In this document: in pieces, positions 9,789 through 18,416 of the stretch
Layout: every line of letters begins with the position of its first letter
How positions within the stretch are numbered: position 1 is the first letter of the stretch
NCBI GenBank assembly: GCA_002418265.1
Contig: DIDS01000002.1
Location: 1 to 44,987, forward strand
Reading direction: 5' to 3'
Source of the DNA: Acidimicrobiia bacterium UBA5794
GTDB lineage: Bacteria > Actinomycetota > Acidimicrobiia > Spongiisociales > UBA5794
DNA: 44,987 nucleotides
The notes under the pieces: model-generated
What the model was told of the DNA's origin: nothing
Database searches by the model: none
The model's input: only the letters and a program-made list of their open reading frames with translations
Translations under genes and position numbers: made by a program

Positions 9789-9989
9789 TCATTCCACGAG
9801 TCCAGATGTCTCGACCTCTCCCCTGGCCTCATTCATCACGTCCTCGATGTCTCCTGCCCACAGGTGCACAAGGTTGTCGGTGGCGTCTGTCGATACCCCC
9901 GACGAGACCGTGCCTCGCCAATCGTTGAGTTGCCACGTCACGAGACTCGAATCATCTTCAATGTCGATTTCCAGAACTATTCGTTTCAT
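9789..9989 (-). CDS. Small unknown protein, first gene of the PP2C operon
   Basis: 66 residues starting MKRIVLEIDIEDDSS, acidic, with a beta-strand-like N terminus and a short helical segment (HLWAGDIEDVMNEAR). No family recognised. The ATG at 9989 is chosen; the frame continues upstream to 10037 but without a better ribosome site. It lies 52 nt before the GTG of the zinc-ribbon gene on the same strand, so it is likely the promoter-proximal gene of the leftward three-gene set. Confidence 0.4.
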   Translation of the reverse strand: MKRIVLEIDIEDDSSLVTWQLNDWRGTVSSGVSTDATDNLVHLWAGDIEDVMNEARGEVETSGLVE

Positions 9990-10350
9990 GGCCCCATCGT
10001 AAGGACCGGCTGTGACGGGTTCACTGATCATGGGCACCGAGGTTGGGAACCCATGCGGCTCACTCCGAGCCGTTCAGAAACGAAGCGCCCATCGGATCCG
10101 AAGCAGGGATTCCTCCAACGTCAGAGGCGCCCACAATGCCGCCTCGCCGGTCTCATCACCACCCTTTGGCGACGAGGAAATCGCTGTCGTCATCCAAGTC
10201 GTCCAGGATCTCGCACTGCGACTCAAGGGACCGTTCACCCAGGCAGGCAGCGCAATCGACCGTCCTCGAAACCGTCAGAGGCTCCGTGTAGTTTTGTGAA
10301 CATGCCACTCGCAGACACAACCGACGCGATCCCCCTCGCCATCAGGATTT
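9990..10350. other. Divergent intergenic region before the RecQ operon
   Basis: 361 nt between the leftward PP2C set and the rightward RecQ gene. Open frames on both strands are short and lack ribosome sites. The region should contain the promoters of both transcription units, but no clear -35/-10 pair is seen. Confidence 0.4.
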
Positions 10351-12402
10351 GTGGGTGACGATGCCATGATCGCCGATGCATCGTTGACTGCTCTGCGACA
10401 GCTGACTCAGGACGCGAAAGCCGAGTTTCGCTCCGGTCAATTGGAGGCGATTCAAGCCGTACGGTCTGGTGCCCGGAGGGCACTCGTTGTCCAGCGCACG
10501 GGCTGGGGAAAGTCAGCGGTGTACTTCATTGCAACGAAACTCCTTCGTGATGAGGGTCGGGGTCCGACGGTCATCGTGTCACCGCTGCTTGCACTCATGC
10601 GTAATCAGATTGAGGCGGCCACTCGACTCGGTCTCAGCGCCACGTCGGTCAACTCAACGAATACCGCAGAGTGGGAGCGGGTATTCGACGACATTGATCG
10701 AGATGAGGTCGATGTCCTACTCATCTCGCCGGAGCGACTCAGCAACGAGAAATTCCGGACCGAGACCCTTCCTCAACTTCTCAACCGAATGGGCTTGCTC
10801 GTCATTGATGAGGCACATTGCATCTCGGACTGGGGTCACGACTTCAGACCGAGCTACCGCAGGCTTGAACAGATTGCAGCCAGCCTGCCACCATCGACAC
10901 CGATTCTATGTACGACCGCAACCGCGAATGATCGCGTTGTCGCCGACATCAAGGCTCAGCTCGGCTCGGACATCACAATCGTGCGAGGTCCGCTGGATCG
11001 TCCAAGCCTCCAGCTCCAGGTCATTGAGATCCCCAACAAGGCACAACGCATGGCCTGGCTCGCCCAACACATTCCTGATCTCGCCGGCTCCGGGATCGTC
11101 TACACGCTCACGATTGCCGATGCGAACCGGACCGCAGGCTTCCTTCGTTCATGTGGTATTGACGCACGGTCGTACACGGGTCCCACCGATGAAGCTGAAC
11201 GGCTGGAGACCGAGGCGCTGCTCACAGCCAATCGGCTCAAAGTCGTGGTTGCGACCTCGGCTCTCGCCATGGGCTACGACAACCCGTTCATCACCTTCGT
11301 CATCCATTTCCAGGTACCCGGTTCAGCAATCTCGTACTACCAGCAAGTCGGTCGTGCCGGTCGAGCTGTTCAGTCGTCGTACGGCATTGCACTCGCCGGT
11401 GCCGAGGACAAACGAATACAGGACTACTTCATCGACACAGCTTTTCCGAGCGAGGAAGTGGTGGCTCAGATCATGGGAGCGCTTGCGGACAACGATGGAC
11501 TTCGGAAGGGTGAACTCCTTGGTGCCGTCAACATCCGTTCGAAACGACTCGATGCAGCGCTCGAACTCCTTGAAGTGGAGGGAGCCATCTATAAGCAGGG
11601 GCCCGTTTGGTATCGCTCGGCCGAGGCGTGGCCATATCCAAAGGAACGGTTCGACCAGATCACAGTCCAGCGCAAGAAGGAACAGGATGCAATGGCCCTC
11701 TACGTGTCATCTGATACCTGTCTCATGGAACAGCTACGGGGACTCCTTGACGACCCGAGCTGGCCGTGTGGCCGATGCGCCAACTGTGTCGGAAAGCCAC
11801 TCGTGGATGTGAGCGTGGATACGGGATATGTCGATCGTGCTCTCGCGTACCTGGCGAAACAAGAAATCTGGATCGAACCAAGAAAGCAGAAGCCGGCCGG
11901 TGTCTCCCTGTCACTCCCCAGCCTCGAACGTGGAAGGGCGTTGTCCGTATACGGGGAGGTACCGCTCGGTCAGTTGGTTCACGACGGCAAGTATGTCACC
12001 GGACGGTTCGATGACCAGCTTCTCGATGCGTCGGTACGTCTGATCCAGAGCTGGTTGGGGAATGACCGGATCGATTGGCTTACGTCGATACCCGACCGCG
12101 TCCCGGGCGGACTCATTGAGTCTTTTGCCCAACGACTCGCTGAACGGTTGGGAGCCCCTTATGAGCTCACGATCGCAAGGACCGGTAAAGGTCGGCCGCA
12201 AAAGGAGATGGAGAACTCGGCGCTCCAGGCTCGCAATGCCATCGACAAGTTCACTTCGACGGGTCAATGTGGTGGCTCGGTATTGTTGGTTGACGACATC
12301 ATCGATTCAGGGTGGACAACGACCGTCATCGCTGATCTGCTCCGGAAGAATGGTGCCGAGACAGTCATTCCATTCGGTTTGGCGCACGCGGGACAGGGTT
12401 GA
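10351..12402 (+). CDS. RecQ-family helicase fused to a ComF-like phosphoribosyltransferase
   Basis: A 683-residue two-part protein. Residues 20-480 are a RecQ-type SF2 3'-5' helicase: Walker A QRTGWGKSA (48-56), DEAH (153-156) with the RecQ aromatic loop WGHDFRP, motif VI QQVGRAGR (332-339), and a zinc-binding set of four cysteines (458, 474, 477, 480). Residues 490-580 are a linker with winged-helix-like strands. Residues 580-683 resemble ComF/ComFC: QKEMENSALQARNA, then the PRPP-loop motif SVLLVDDIIDSGWTT (644-658). The next gene is DprA-like, 2 nt beyond the stop, so both are surely co-translated. The fusion joins helicase, ComF and DprA modules known from natural transformation. The GTG at 10351 has AGGA three nt upstream; the ATG at 10366 is an alternative start. 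Confidence 0.85.
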   Translation: MGDDAMIADASLTALRQLTQDAKAEFRSGQLEAIQAVRSGARRALVVQRTGWGKSAVYFIATKLLRDEGRGPTVIVSPLLALMRNQIEAATRLGLSATSVNSTNTAEWERVFDDIDRDEVDVLLISPERLSNEKFRTETLPQLLNRMGLLVIDEAHCISDWGHDFRPSYRRLEQIAASLPPSTPILCTTATANDRVVADIKAQLGSDITIVRGPLDRPSLQLQVIEIPNKAQRMAWLAQHIPDLAGSGIVYTLTIADANRTAGFLRSCGIDARSYTGPTDEAERLETEALLTANRLKVVVATSALAMGYDNPFITFVIHFQVPGSAISYYQQVGRAGRAVQSSYGIALAGAEDKRIQDYFIDTAFPSEEVVAQIMGALADNDGLRKGELLGAVNIRSKRLDAALELLEVEGAIYKQGPVWYRSAEAWPYPKERFDQITVQRKKEQDAMALYVSSDTCLMEQLRGLLDDPSWPCGRCANCVGKPLVDVSVDTGYVDRALAYLAKQEIWIEPRKQKPAGVSLSLPSLERGRALSVYGEVPLGQLVHDGKYVTGRFDDQLLDASVRLIQSWLGNDRIDWLTSIPDRVPGGLIESFAQRLAERLGAPYELTIARTGKGRPQKEMENSALQARNAIDKFTSTGQCGGSVLLVDDIIDSGWTTTVIADLLRKNGAETVIPFGLAHAGQG

Positions 12403-12404
12403 AC

Positions 12405-13340
12405 ATGGATGACCAAGCCAAGGCAGTCATAGCACTTGCAAGCCGGCTCGGTGATTCCCAACGGCCGTCGTTGTCCCCAACCAGATGGCATCGGTTCACA
12501 ACGAACCTCTACGACGCCGGTCTGATGTTGGCCGACGTGTTTGCAACCGATTTCGACACAGCGAAGGTCCCAGGAATCGACGGAGATATCGCTGCAGCCG
12601 TCGACGAACTGCTTACGACGGCTGCGGCGGCGACAGTGGAGGCCTCGGAACTCGAACGTCACGGCATTCGGGTCATCACGATTGTGGATGAAGACTATCC
12701 ACAACCCTTCGTCGATCGGCTCGGCAAGTTGGCACCCCCGGTCATCTATGCAGTAGGCAATCTCAGCCTGATGCGAGGCGACGGCATCGGCATTGTGGGT
12801 TCTCGCAACATCGACGAAGCCGGCAAGAATGCCACTGAACAAATCGCCGAGTTAACTGTCGAACACGGTCGCTCGGTTGTGTCCGGTGGAGCTCGAGGTG
12901 TTGACCAGTTTGCCATGAATGCTGCCTTCATGGCCGGGGGAACCGTCATCGGTGTCCTCGCAGACTCGCTCCAGGGCAAGATTCGCAATGGAGACATGTT
13001 GCGAGCGATCGACTCCGGAACCGTATGTCTCCTGTCCCAACAGATCCCTTCCGCCGGTTTCACCCCGGCATCGGCAATGGGTCGCAACAAACTTGTCTAC
13101 AGCCTTACCGAGACCACCGTCGTAATAGCGAGTGATCTCGACAAAGGTGGGACCTGGGCTGGAGCCACGGAGGCGTTGAAGAAAGGCTTCTGCGATGTCG
13201 CCATCTGGCAGGGTCCCGGGGGCGGTCCTGGCAACGACCGGCTTGTTTCGTTGGGTGGACGACCGGTGTCAAACCCAGCCGATGTCTTCCGCCGAGCCGA
13301 ATCGCCCACCTCAACCGGTGAACAACTCCGACTCGCATAG
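12405..13340 (+). CDS. DprA/SMF-like Rossmann (SLOG) protein
   Basis: A 311-residue DprA/SMF family homologue. The Rossmann core shows GIGIVGSRNIDEAGK (about residues 126-140), VVSGGARGVDQFAMNAA (about 161-177) and VIGVLAD, the signature of the family that binds single-stranded DNA in transformation. The wider SLOG superfamily includes nucleotide-sensing members in conflict systems. The C-terminal part has a second GGTWAGATEAL loop resembling the DprA C-terminal Rossmann region. The ATG at 12405 follows the RecQ-ComF stop by 2 nt; a TTG at 12399 overlaps it and is less likely. It lacks the winged-helix C terminus of housekeeping DprA and sits in a helicase cluster, so a defence role is more likely than competence; this is inferred. 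Confidence 0.82.
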   Translation: MDDQAKAVIALASRLGDSQRPSLSPTRWHRFTTNLYDAGLMLADVFATDFDTAKVPGIDGDIAAAVDELLTTAAAATVEASELERHGIRVITIVDEDYPQPFVDRLGKLAPPVIYAVGNLSLMRGDGIGIVGSRNIDEAGKNATEQIAELTVEHGRSVVSGGARGVDQFAMNAAFMAGGTVIGVLADSLQGKIRNGDMLRAIDSGTVCLLSQQIPSAGFTPASAMGRNKLVYSLTETTVVIASDLDKGGTWAGATEALKKGFCDVAIWQGPGGGPGNDRLVSLGGRPVSNPADVFRRAESPTSTGEQLRLA

Positions 13341-13615
13341 GGCGTCGAAAGGCCCTCACCGCACTGCCCGCACGACGGATCCTTGAGCCGAGAGCATTCG
13401 TGTGCATTGCAACGGCTGCGACACCGCCGGACGCCTCACCAAGTCCATCGGGATACACCGATATCTCGAAGGAATCAGAACCGTTCCTCATCTGGGGTGA
13501 GATCATCGGAAGGCACAACTCGCCGGAAAGCGACCGAGAAGGAAGGTCGTTTCTGTAACGGCGAAAGCGACGGTCGGGTTGAGGGTCCAGTGTCCGCGTG
13601 CAACACTGGTCAGCC

Positions 13616-15979
13616 ATGAATGGAACGCGCGGATACCTCATCAGGCGAATCGGGCCCGTAGAAACCTGCTATTTGTATGACAACGCCGGAAGCAACATCC
13701 TCTATGGACTGAACGGTTCTGGGAAGTCGTCGCTGATAGAGGGGCTCAGCGCTGCCTTGAGTGGAAAAGTGATGCCGCGAGGGTCAGCGGCAACCGACAT
13801 CGAGGTTTTCTCTCCCGATGTCTCACCGGCAATCTTGTCCAACATCGAGCGGCTCGTCGACAATCGGCTCGCGGAAGTGCTGAACTACGACGACCATGAC
13901 AACGAGTTCGCGTGGGGCTCATCGTCCGACGTCGACGAAAATTCGCCGCTCTCTGATCGGATCGCTCTTCTGGTGAAGGAATGGCTGTTTGGGAATCCGG
14001 TGGCCGGAGCATCCGATTCTGAGACCATCGCATCCGAGATATCTCAGGCAGGGCGATTACTCCTTGAGCCGGTCGGCACCAGGGACAGCCATTGGCGTGT
14101 CTGGCTTGCTGCAGATATCACCGAGCAGACAGAGTCAGCCGCTTTCGTTCGAAGGCTGGGACCAGCGTTAGCCGCGGTCTCAGATGTCAGGACAGGATGG
14201 TCAGTATTCTGGAGAATCGAGCGTGCCAGGGAACTTGTCGTACAGGGGGCCCAGCTCACGGACGCTCCACTGATGATTCGTTATGGCATAGATACTGGGA
14301 CGATCCGCGCCGAGGAGTTTCACGCAACCCTGCTCCATTTTATTCTCTCCCTTTTGGCGCCGGAAGATGCCGAGGAGCTCCTCATGACGCACCTCGGTAT
14401 ACCCGACCGAGAGGCTGCTCAGATCGTCGCTTCTGGGTTCGATGACGGTACGGAGAAGTTGCGATCACAGTTGACCCTTTGCCATGAAAAGGTGCTCAGC
14501 GACACGGTAAGTGTTCGGCGGGATCTCACGGTCAGTCAAGCGGACGGAGATAGCGAGGACCTTCACCTTTCCGACCTCTTTGATTCAAGCATGTCCACGC
14601 CAGTCGTCCCACTCTTCGCCCTCGGCACTGTGTCGGGAACAACTTCGACCGTAGCGGTGGGCGATTTCGACGACCACTTCGGATCGGCAAGGACCGATGT
14701 GAGGTCCGTTGACCGGCATCGAGAGCTACTGGCCGAGCGGGATCAAGAGCTCCGCGATATGGGGCACACGTCCGACAACGATCCATACGACGACCTGACA
14801 CACATATTGGACGACAGCTTCGATCGAGCGAAAACCATCGCATCTCGCGCCAATGAGTTCCTTGACTCGGTCATGAGAGATCCGATACCGGTCAAGGCGC
14901 TGGAACCATCGGCCTCTGACTGGCTGGACGCGAGCTGGCAAGTGTGGGGAGGCCAAACGTCCAAGGAAGGACCCATTGTGCCGGTCACGGCACTATCGGG
15001 AGCCCAACGCAGATGGACGAACATTGCGTTCGGCATCGCAGTCGCCGAACCTGACGCACGCACACTGATCATCGACGAGCCCGAACGCTCGATGCATCGA
15101 GCTGCCATCCGCGACGTTGCTGAGGGTCTCCGCCGCTGGTCGGAACACGACGAGCGAGCGGTATGGGCAGCCACTCACGCGCCAGAGTTTCTTAGCCAAC
15201 AACCAAGTACCCGTTGGCACGTATCTTTGGACCCGTTTGGTCACACCATCGTGAACCGAATGGAAGTAACGACCAACGACAGCATCACCGAGACAGCGGC
15301 CAGACTCGGCGTTGCTGCGGCCGACCTGCTCCAGTTGATACGAACGTTTGTACTCGTCGAGGGCGAGCACGACAAGGTCGTAATCGAGTCGATTCTCGCC
15401 ACCGAACTTGAGCAAGCCCATGCCTACGTTCTGCCCCTCCGAGGAGTTGACAACAGCATCGCCAATGTAAACGCTGAGGTACTCGTCGACTTCACGGATG
15501 CCAACTTCATCGTCGTTTTCGACCACATCTCTGATCCTGAAGAGATGGCGACGGCCTGGAATGATGCGCTCGACGCTCACGGCAAGTCACTGCAAGACGC
15601 GAAACGAGCTCTAGGACAACGCCTCGGCAACTCCCCCCTTCGAACAAAGGAGGATCATGCACTGACGAACCTCGCGTTCGGAATCCTGGGTAGTCATCAC
15701 GCAAACCGGTTCCAACTTTTTGGCCTGAAGCGCCCGGGAATCGAGCAATACATCCCTGCGGAAACTCTCGGCTTTCCAGAATCGATAACTTGGGAGGATG
15801 TGGAGTCTGCCTACTTGGATTCAGGCCGACCCCCCGACTTCAAGCTTTGGGTCAGGAGTCGCTATGGAGTCGACATATCCACCAAGCTGCTCCGAAGGGC
15901 CGTCCGAGATCTCGACTCCGCGAACCTATCACCTGAGTTCGAGGCGCTCTCCCGCCTGATTCTTAGCGACGCGGAATGA
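13616..15979 (+). CDS. OLD-like ABC ATPase with TOPRIM domain
   Basis: A 787-residue protein with an ABC/SMC-type ATPase followed by a TOPRIM-like region, the architecture of OLD-family nucleases. Walker A GLNGSGKSS is at 31-39. A long insertion (about 60-440) precedes the signature-like LSGAQRR (about 460), Walker B LIIDEPERS (about 485-493) and the H-loop ATHAPEF. The TOPRIM part begins FVLVEGEHDK (about 580). The expected DxD is replaced by VVFDHISD (about 634-641), so metal binding may be altered. A C-terminal helical domain follows. The ATG at 13616 is chosen; a GTG at 13598 in frame is possible and neither has a strong ribosome site. It lies 275 nt after the dprA-like gene on the same strand and probably belongs to the same system. 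Confidence 0.78.
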   Translation: MNGTRGYLIRRIGPVETCYLYDNAGSNILYGLNGSGKSSLIEGLSAALSGKVMPRGSAATDIEVFSPDVSPAILSNIERLVDNRLAEVLNYDDHDNEFAWGSSSDVDENSPLSDRIALLVKEWLFGNPVAGASDSETIASEISQAGRLLLEPVGTRDSHWRVWLAADITEQTESAAFVRRLGPALAAVSDVRTGWSVFWRIERARELVVQGAQLTDAPLMIRYGIDTGTIRAEEFHATLLHFILSLLAPEDAEELLMTHLGIPDREAAQIVASGFDDGTEKLRSQLTLCHEKVLSDTVSVRRDLTVSQADGDSEDLHLSDLFDSSMSTPVVPLFALGTVSGTTSTVAVGDFDDHFGSARTDVRSVDRHRELLAERDQELRDMGHTSDNDPYDDLTHILDDSFDRAKTIASRANEFLDSVMRDPIPVKALEPSASDWLDASWQVWGGQTSKEGPIVPVTALSGAQRRWTNIAFGIAVAEPDARTLIIDEPERSMHRAAIRDVAEGLRRWSEHDERAVWAATHAPEFLSQQPSTRWHVSLDPFGHTIVNRMEVTTNDSITETAARLGVAAADLLQLIRTFVLVEGEHDKVVIESILATELEQAHAYVLPLRGVDNSIANVNAEVLVDFTDANFIVVFDHISDPEEMATAWNDALDAHGKSLQDAKRALGQRLGNSPLRTKEDHALTNLAFGILGSHHANRFQLFGLKRPGIEQYIPAETLGFPESITWEDVESAYLDSGRPPDFKLWVRSRYGVDISTKLLRRAVRDLDSANLSPEFEALSRLILSDAE

Positions 15980-16021
15980 AGGTATCCCGCGGTCTGCCTG
16001 CCTCAGGCTTCACACCTCGGT

Positions 16022-16347
16022 GAGGACATCGCAACCAGCCACACCTTCCACCGTCTGGACGTAGATCTCGGCAATGTTGGACGCCCAACCTGCGACGTGT
16101 GCAAGCACATCGCGGAACACTCAGGCATCATCATGGTTGGTCATCGTGTGGCACGCCCTTACGACCTCATGAAGGAACTCGCCGAGAGTCCCGCGACTGC
16201 CCCTTCAAGTGGAGGACCTACCCAGTTTTCGTCGCTTCACGGGACGCATACGCTGGCCCTCGGATCGTAAACGACCGGGGCCATGGCTGGCTCAAAGCTC
16301 AAGCTAGAGTCGGTGCGGTCAAGATCAGATCTCTGGTCTCTGAATAG
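16022..16347 (+). pseudogene. Probable frameshifted small ORF between OLD-like and helicase genes
   Basis: The 379 nt between two long same-strand genes contain two overlapping frames that both look coding. The first, in the same frame as the OLD-like stop, reads without stops from 15980 to 16267 and includes TCDVCKHIAEHSGIIMVGH. The second ends at 16347 with CPFKWRTYPVFVASRDAYAG and stops 11 nt before the helicase ATG. A single frameshift near 16150-16200 would join them into one protein of roughly 105-120 residues. No convincing start codon or ribosome site was found. It may be a broken small subunit of the system, or a lost C-terminal extension of the OLD-like gene behind an in-frame TGA. 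No family recognised. Confidence 0.3.
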
Positions 16348-16358
16348 GTCGCGATGGA

Positions 16359-18368
16359 ATGAACGAGATCCCACTACGACGGTGGCAGCAAGATGCGGTG
16401 ACGCGATGGGTCCGCTCCGGTGGTAGCGGCATCATCGAAGCTGCCACCGGGTCAGGGAAGACGAGAGTTGCGCTCGCCGCAATCGCGGTGACGGAATCGG
16501 TGTGGGAAGCGGACCTCAGGGTAGCGGTGGTAGTTCCAACACGGGCTTTGATGTACCAGTGGAGGCAGAGGTTTCGAGAGTTTGGCCTGTGGACTGTCGA
16601 TTTACTCGGTGACGGACATCATGCCACTGGCACCGCTCCAACAACCATTGCGGTGATCAACTCAGCACGCGAGCACCTTCCTGCACTCCTAAAGAGGTGG
16701 CGTCGCGAGGACAAGGTTTCGATGTTGGTGGTTGATGAATGCCACCGTGCTGGGTCTCCATCGAACGCGCAGATATTCGAGGGCCCAATCGACTTCACAC
16801 TTGGCATTTCGGCAACACCTCACCGGGACGGCGACACGGCGACCGAGACCGTGATAATCCCGGCGCTGGGAGACGTCATCATGACGTATACGCGGGCCGA
16901 CGCCGAGAGTGACGGTGTGGTGTCGCCTGTCGACCTGATTGATATCTTTGTCAAACTCGAGGACTTCGAGCGACACGAGTATTCAGAACTCACCTCAAAG
17001 ATTGATTCTGCGAAAGAGTTGATGCTTCAGAAATACCCGTTTCTGTTCGAAGAGCGTGACCTTGTGCGCGCCGTTGGAGATCTCAAGCATCGTCAATACC
17101 GAGAAGGTGAGGTCGATCCCGTCCTTGAGATCTGGACCACCGCGATCATGAACCGGCGGCGTCTGCTGGCTAGATCGAAGAACCGTAGAAAAGCGGCTGA
17201 GGATCTCTTGCGCTCTCTTCCCAGGGCAGAACAGGGATATCTATTTCATGAGCAAATCAGTGAAGCAGAGCAAACATACGAATTGCTGAAGGATGAAGAG
17301 ATCGCGGTAGGTCTGTTTCACAGCAAGCTCGACAAAGAGATCCAGGAACATGCGCTCTCCGGTTTTCGGGCCGGCAAGCTGAGGTGGCTGTCGTGTGTAC
17401 GGGCACTCGATGAAGGCATCGACACACCAAACGCAACCACGGCGGTGATTGTTGCCGGAACATACTCAAAGCGTCAGCTGATACAGCGCCTCGGGCGAGT
17501 GTCTCGACCCCACGGAGGAGATCGGGCAGTCGCTTATCGAATTCTTGTTGAGAATGAGATCGAGCGAGCGCCAAACATCGGTGGGCGGCACGCAACAGTC
17601 TCATGGCCGGAGGGTTTGTCGACGATCCTTGATCGGTCGTTGATCGAGGCGAGTCTGAGTGAACTCCCCACAGGTGACCACGATCTCTACGACGATGAGG
17701 ATGACGACCTAGATTTCCCGGTCTGGAGCAAGGATGCCAATCCTGACCGAAACCTCATGATTCCGGTCGTCGACAGGGTTCTCCAAGCAAACATCGTCAC
17801 GCTGGCAGGTGAGGTTCCCGTGAGCGGACCGGCAAGGGCAGTCGAGCGTGCCCGCTGGCACGTTCGAGAGGCCTGGGCGCTTCTGAGCCAGCTCGAAGAC
17901 GCTGCGGACACACCCTATCTCGGCTCGGGGTGGCCCGATCGGTTGCGCCGGTCCAGCGATCGACTGAGAACTCAATTGACCGCTGGCCGTGCCTACACGC
18001 CGACACGGTTCCACGCAGCACGGACCAAGGCAGGTCATGACTTGAAGGACTTCGACAGCGAGCGGATACGAGCGGGTGAAATGGCGCAGAGCGCGGCGGA
18101 CCGCCGTTGGGAGCAAGTGCGGCGATCGCTTGAAGGCAAGAAAGGTGAGCAGCTGCTGGAGGCTCACGCCAGTGGCCATCCGGTGGACGTATATGTCAAC
18201 GACATTGTGGGCAACGTGGCGCATGTGACCGTGAGACGGACACTGATCACATCGAGGATCGACCTGCCGCCTGGCTACAACTGGCTGAAGAACACAATAC
18301 AAAGCGTCCGCGTAGTTGAATTCGATCGCAAGACCGGGGCCCTCAGCCTTGAGGCGATCGGCAATTAG
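16359..18368 (+). CDS. XPB/Rad25-like SF2 helicase
   Basis: A 669-residue superfamily 2 DNA helicase resembling XPB/type III Res-like enzymes. The N-terminal lobe has a Q-motif-like RRWQQDAV, Walker A ATGSGKTR (29-36), VVPTRAL (Ia), DECH (126-129) and GISATPHRD (III). The C-terminal lobe has LFHSKLDK, RALDEGIDTPNAT and LIQRLGRVSRP (VI). The C-terminal 230 residues (from about 440) begin with an acidic DDEDDD patch, carry helical segments and are not recognised; they could bind partners or DNA. It is the last gene of the rightward cluster and gives the island its third unrelated helicase. The ATG at 16359 is taken; an out-of-frame ATG sits 5 nt before it and the ribosome site is weak. Confidence 0.85.
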   Translation: MNEIPLRRWQQDAVTRWVRSGGSGIIEAATGSGKTRVALAAIAVTESVWEADLRVAVVVPTRALMYQWRQRFREFGLWTVDLLGDGHHATGTAPTTIAVINSAREHLPALLKRWRREDKVSMLVVDECHRAGSPSNAQIFEGPIDFTLGISATPHRDGDTATETVIIPALGDVIMTYTRADAESDGVVSPVDLIDIFVKLEDFERHEYSELTSKIDSAKELMLQKYPFLFEERDLVRAVGDLKHRQYREGEVDPVLEIWTTAIMNRRRLLARSKNRRKAAEDLLRSLPRAEQGYLFHEQISEAEQTYELLKDEEIAVGLFHSKLDKEIQEHALSGFRAGKLRWLSCVRALDEGIDTPNATTAVIVAGTYSKRQLIQRLGRVSRPHGGDRAVAYRILVENEIERAPNIGGRHATVSWPEGLSTILDRSLIEASLSELPTGDHDLYDDEDDDLDFPVWSKDANPDRNLMIPVVDRVLQANIVTLAGEVPVSGPARAVERARWHVREAWALLSQLEDAADTPYLGSGWPDRLRRSSDRLRTQLTAGRAYTPTRFHAARTKAGHDLKDFDSERIRAGEMAQSAADRRWEQVRRSLEGKKGEQLLEAHASGHPVDVYVNDIVGNVAHVTVRRTLITSRIDLPPGYNWLKNTIQSVRVVEFDRKTGALSLEAIGN

Positions 18369-18416
18369 CAGCCTCCATTCACCCAGCCAGCCAGCGCCGC
18401 CAGGGCAGTCCTCGGT

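Noticed and set aside
13383..13619. 78-codon + strand ORF before the OLD-like gene
   Set aside because: Arg/His-rich composition typical of an off-frame reading and no ribosome site; another frame there is more protein-like.
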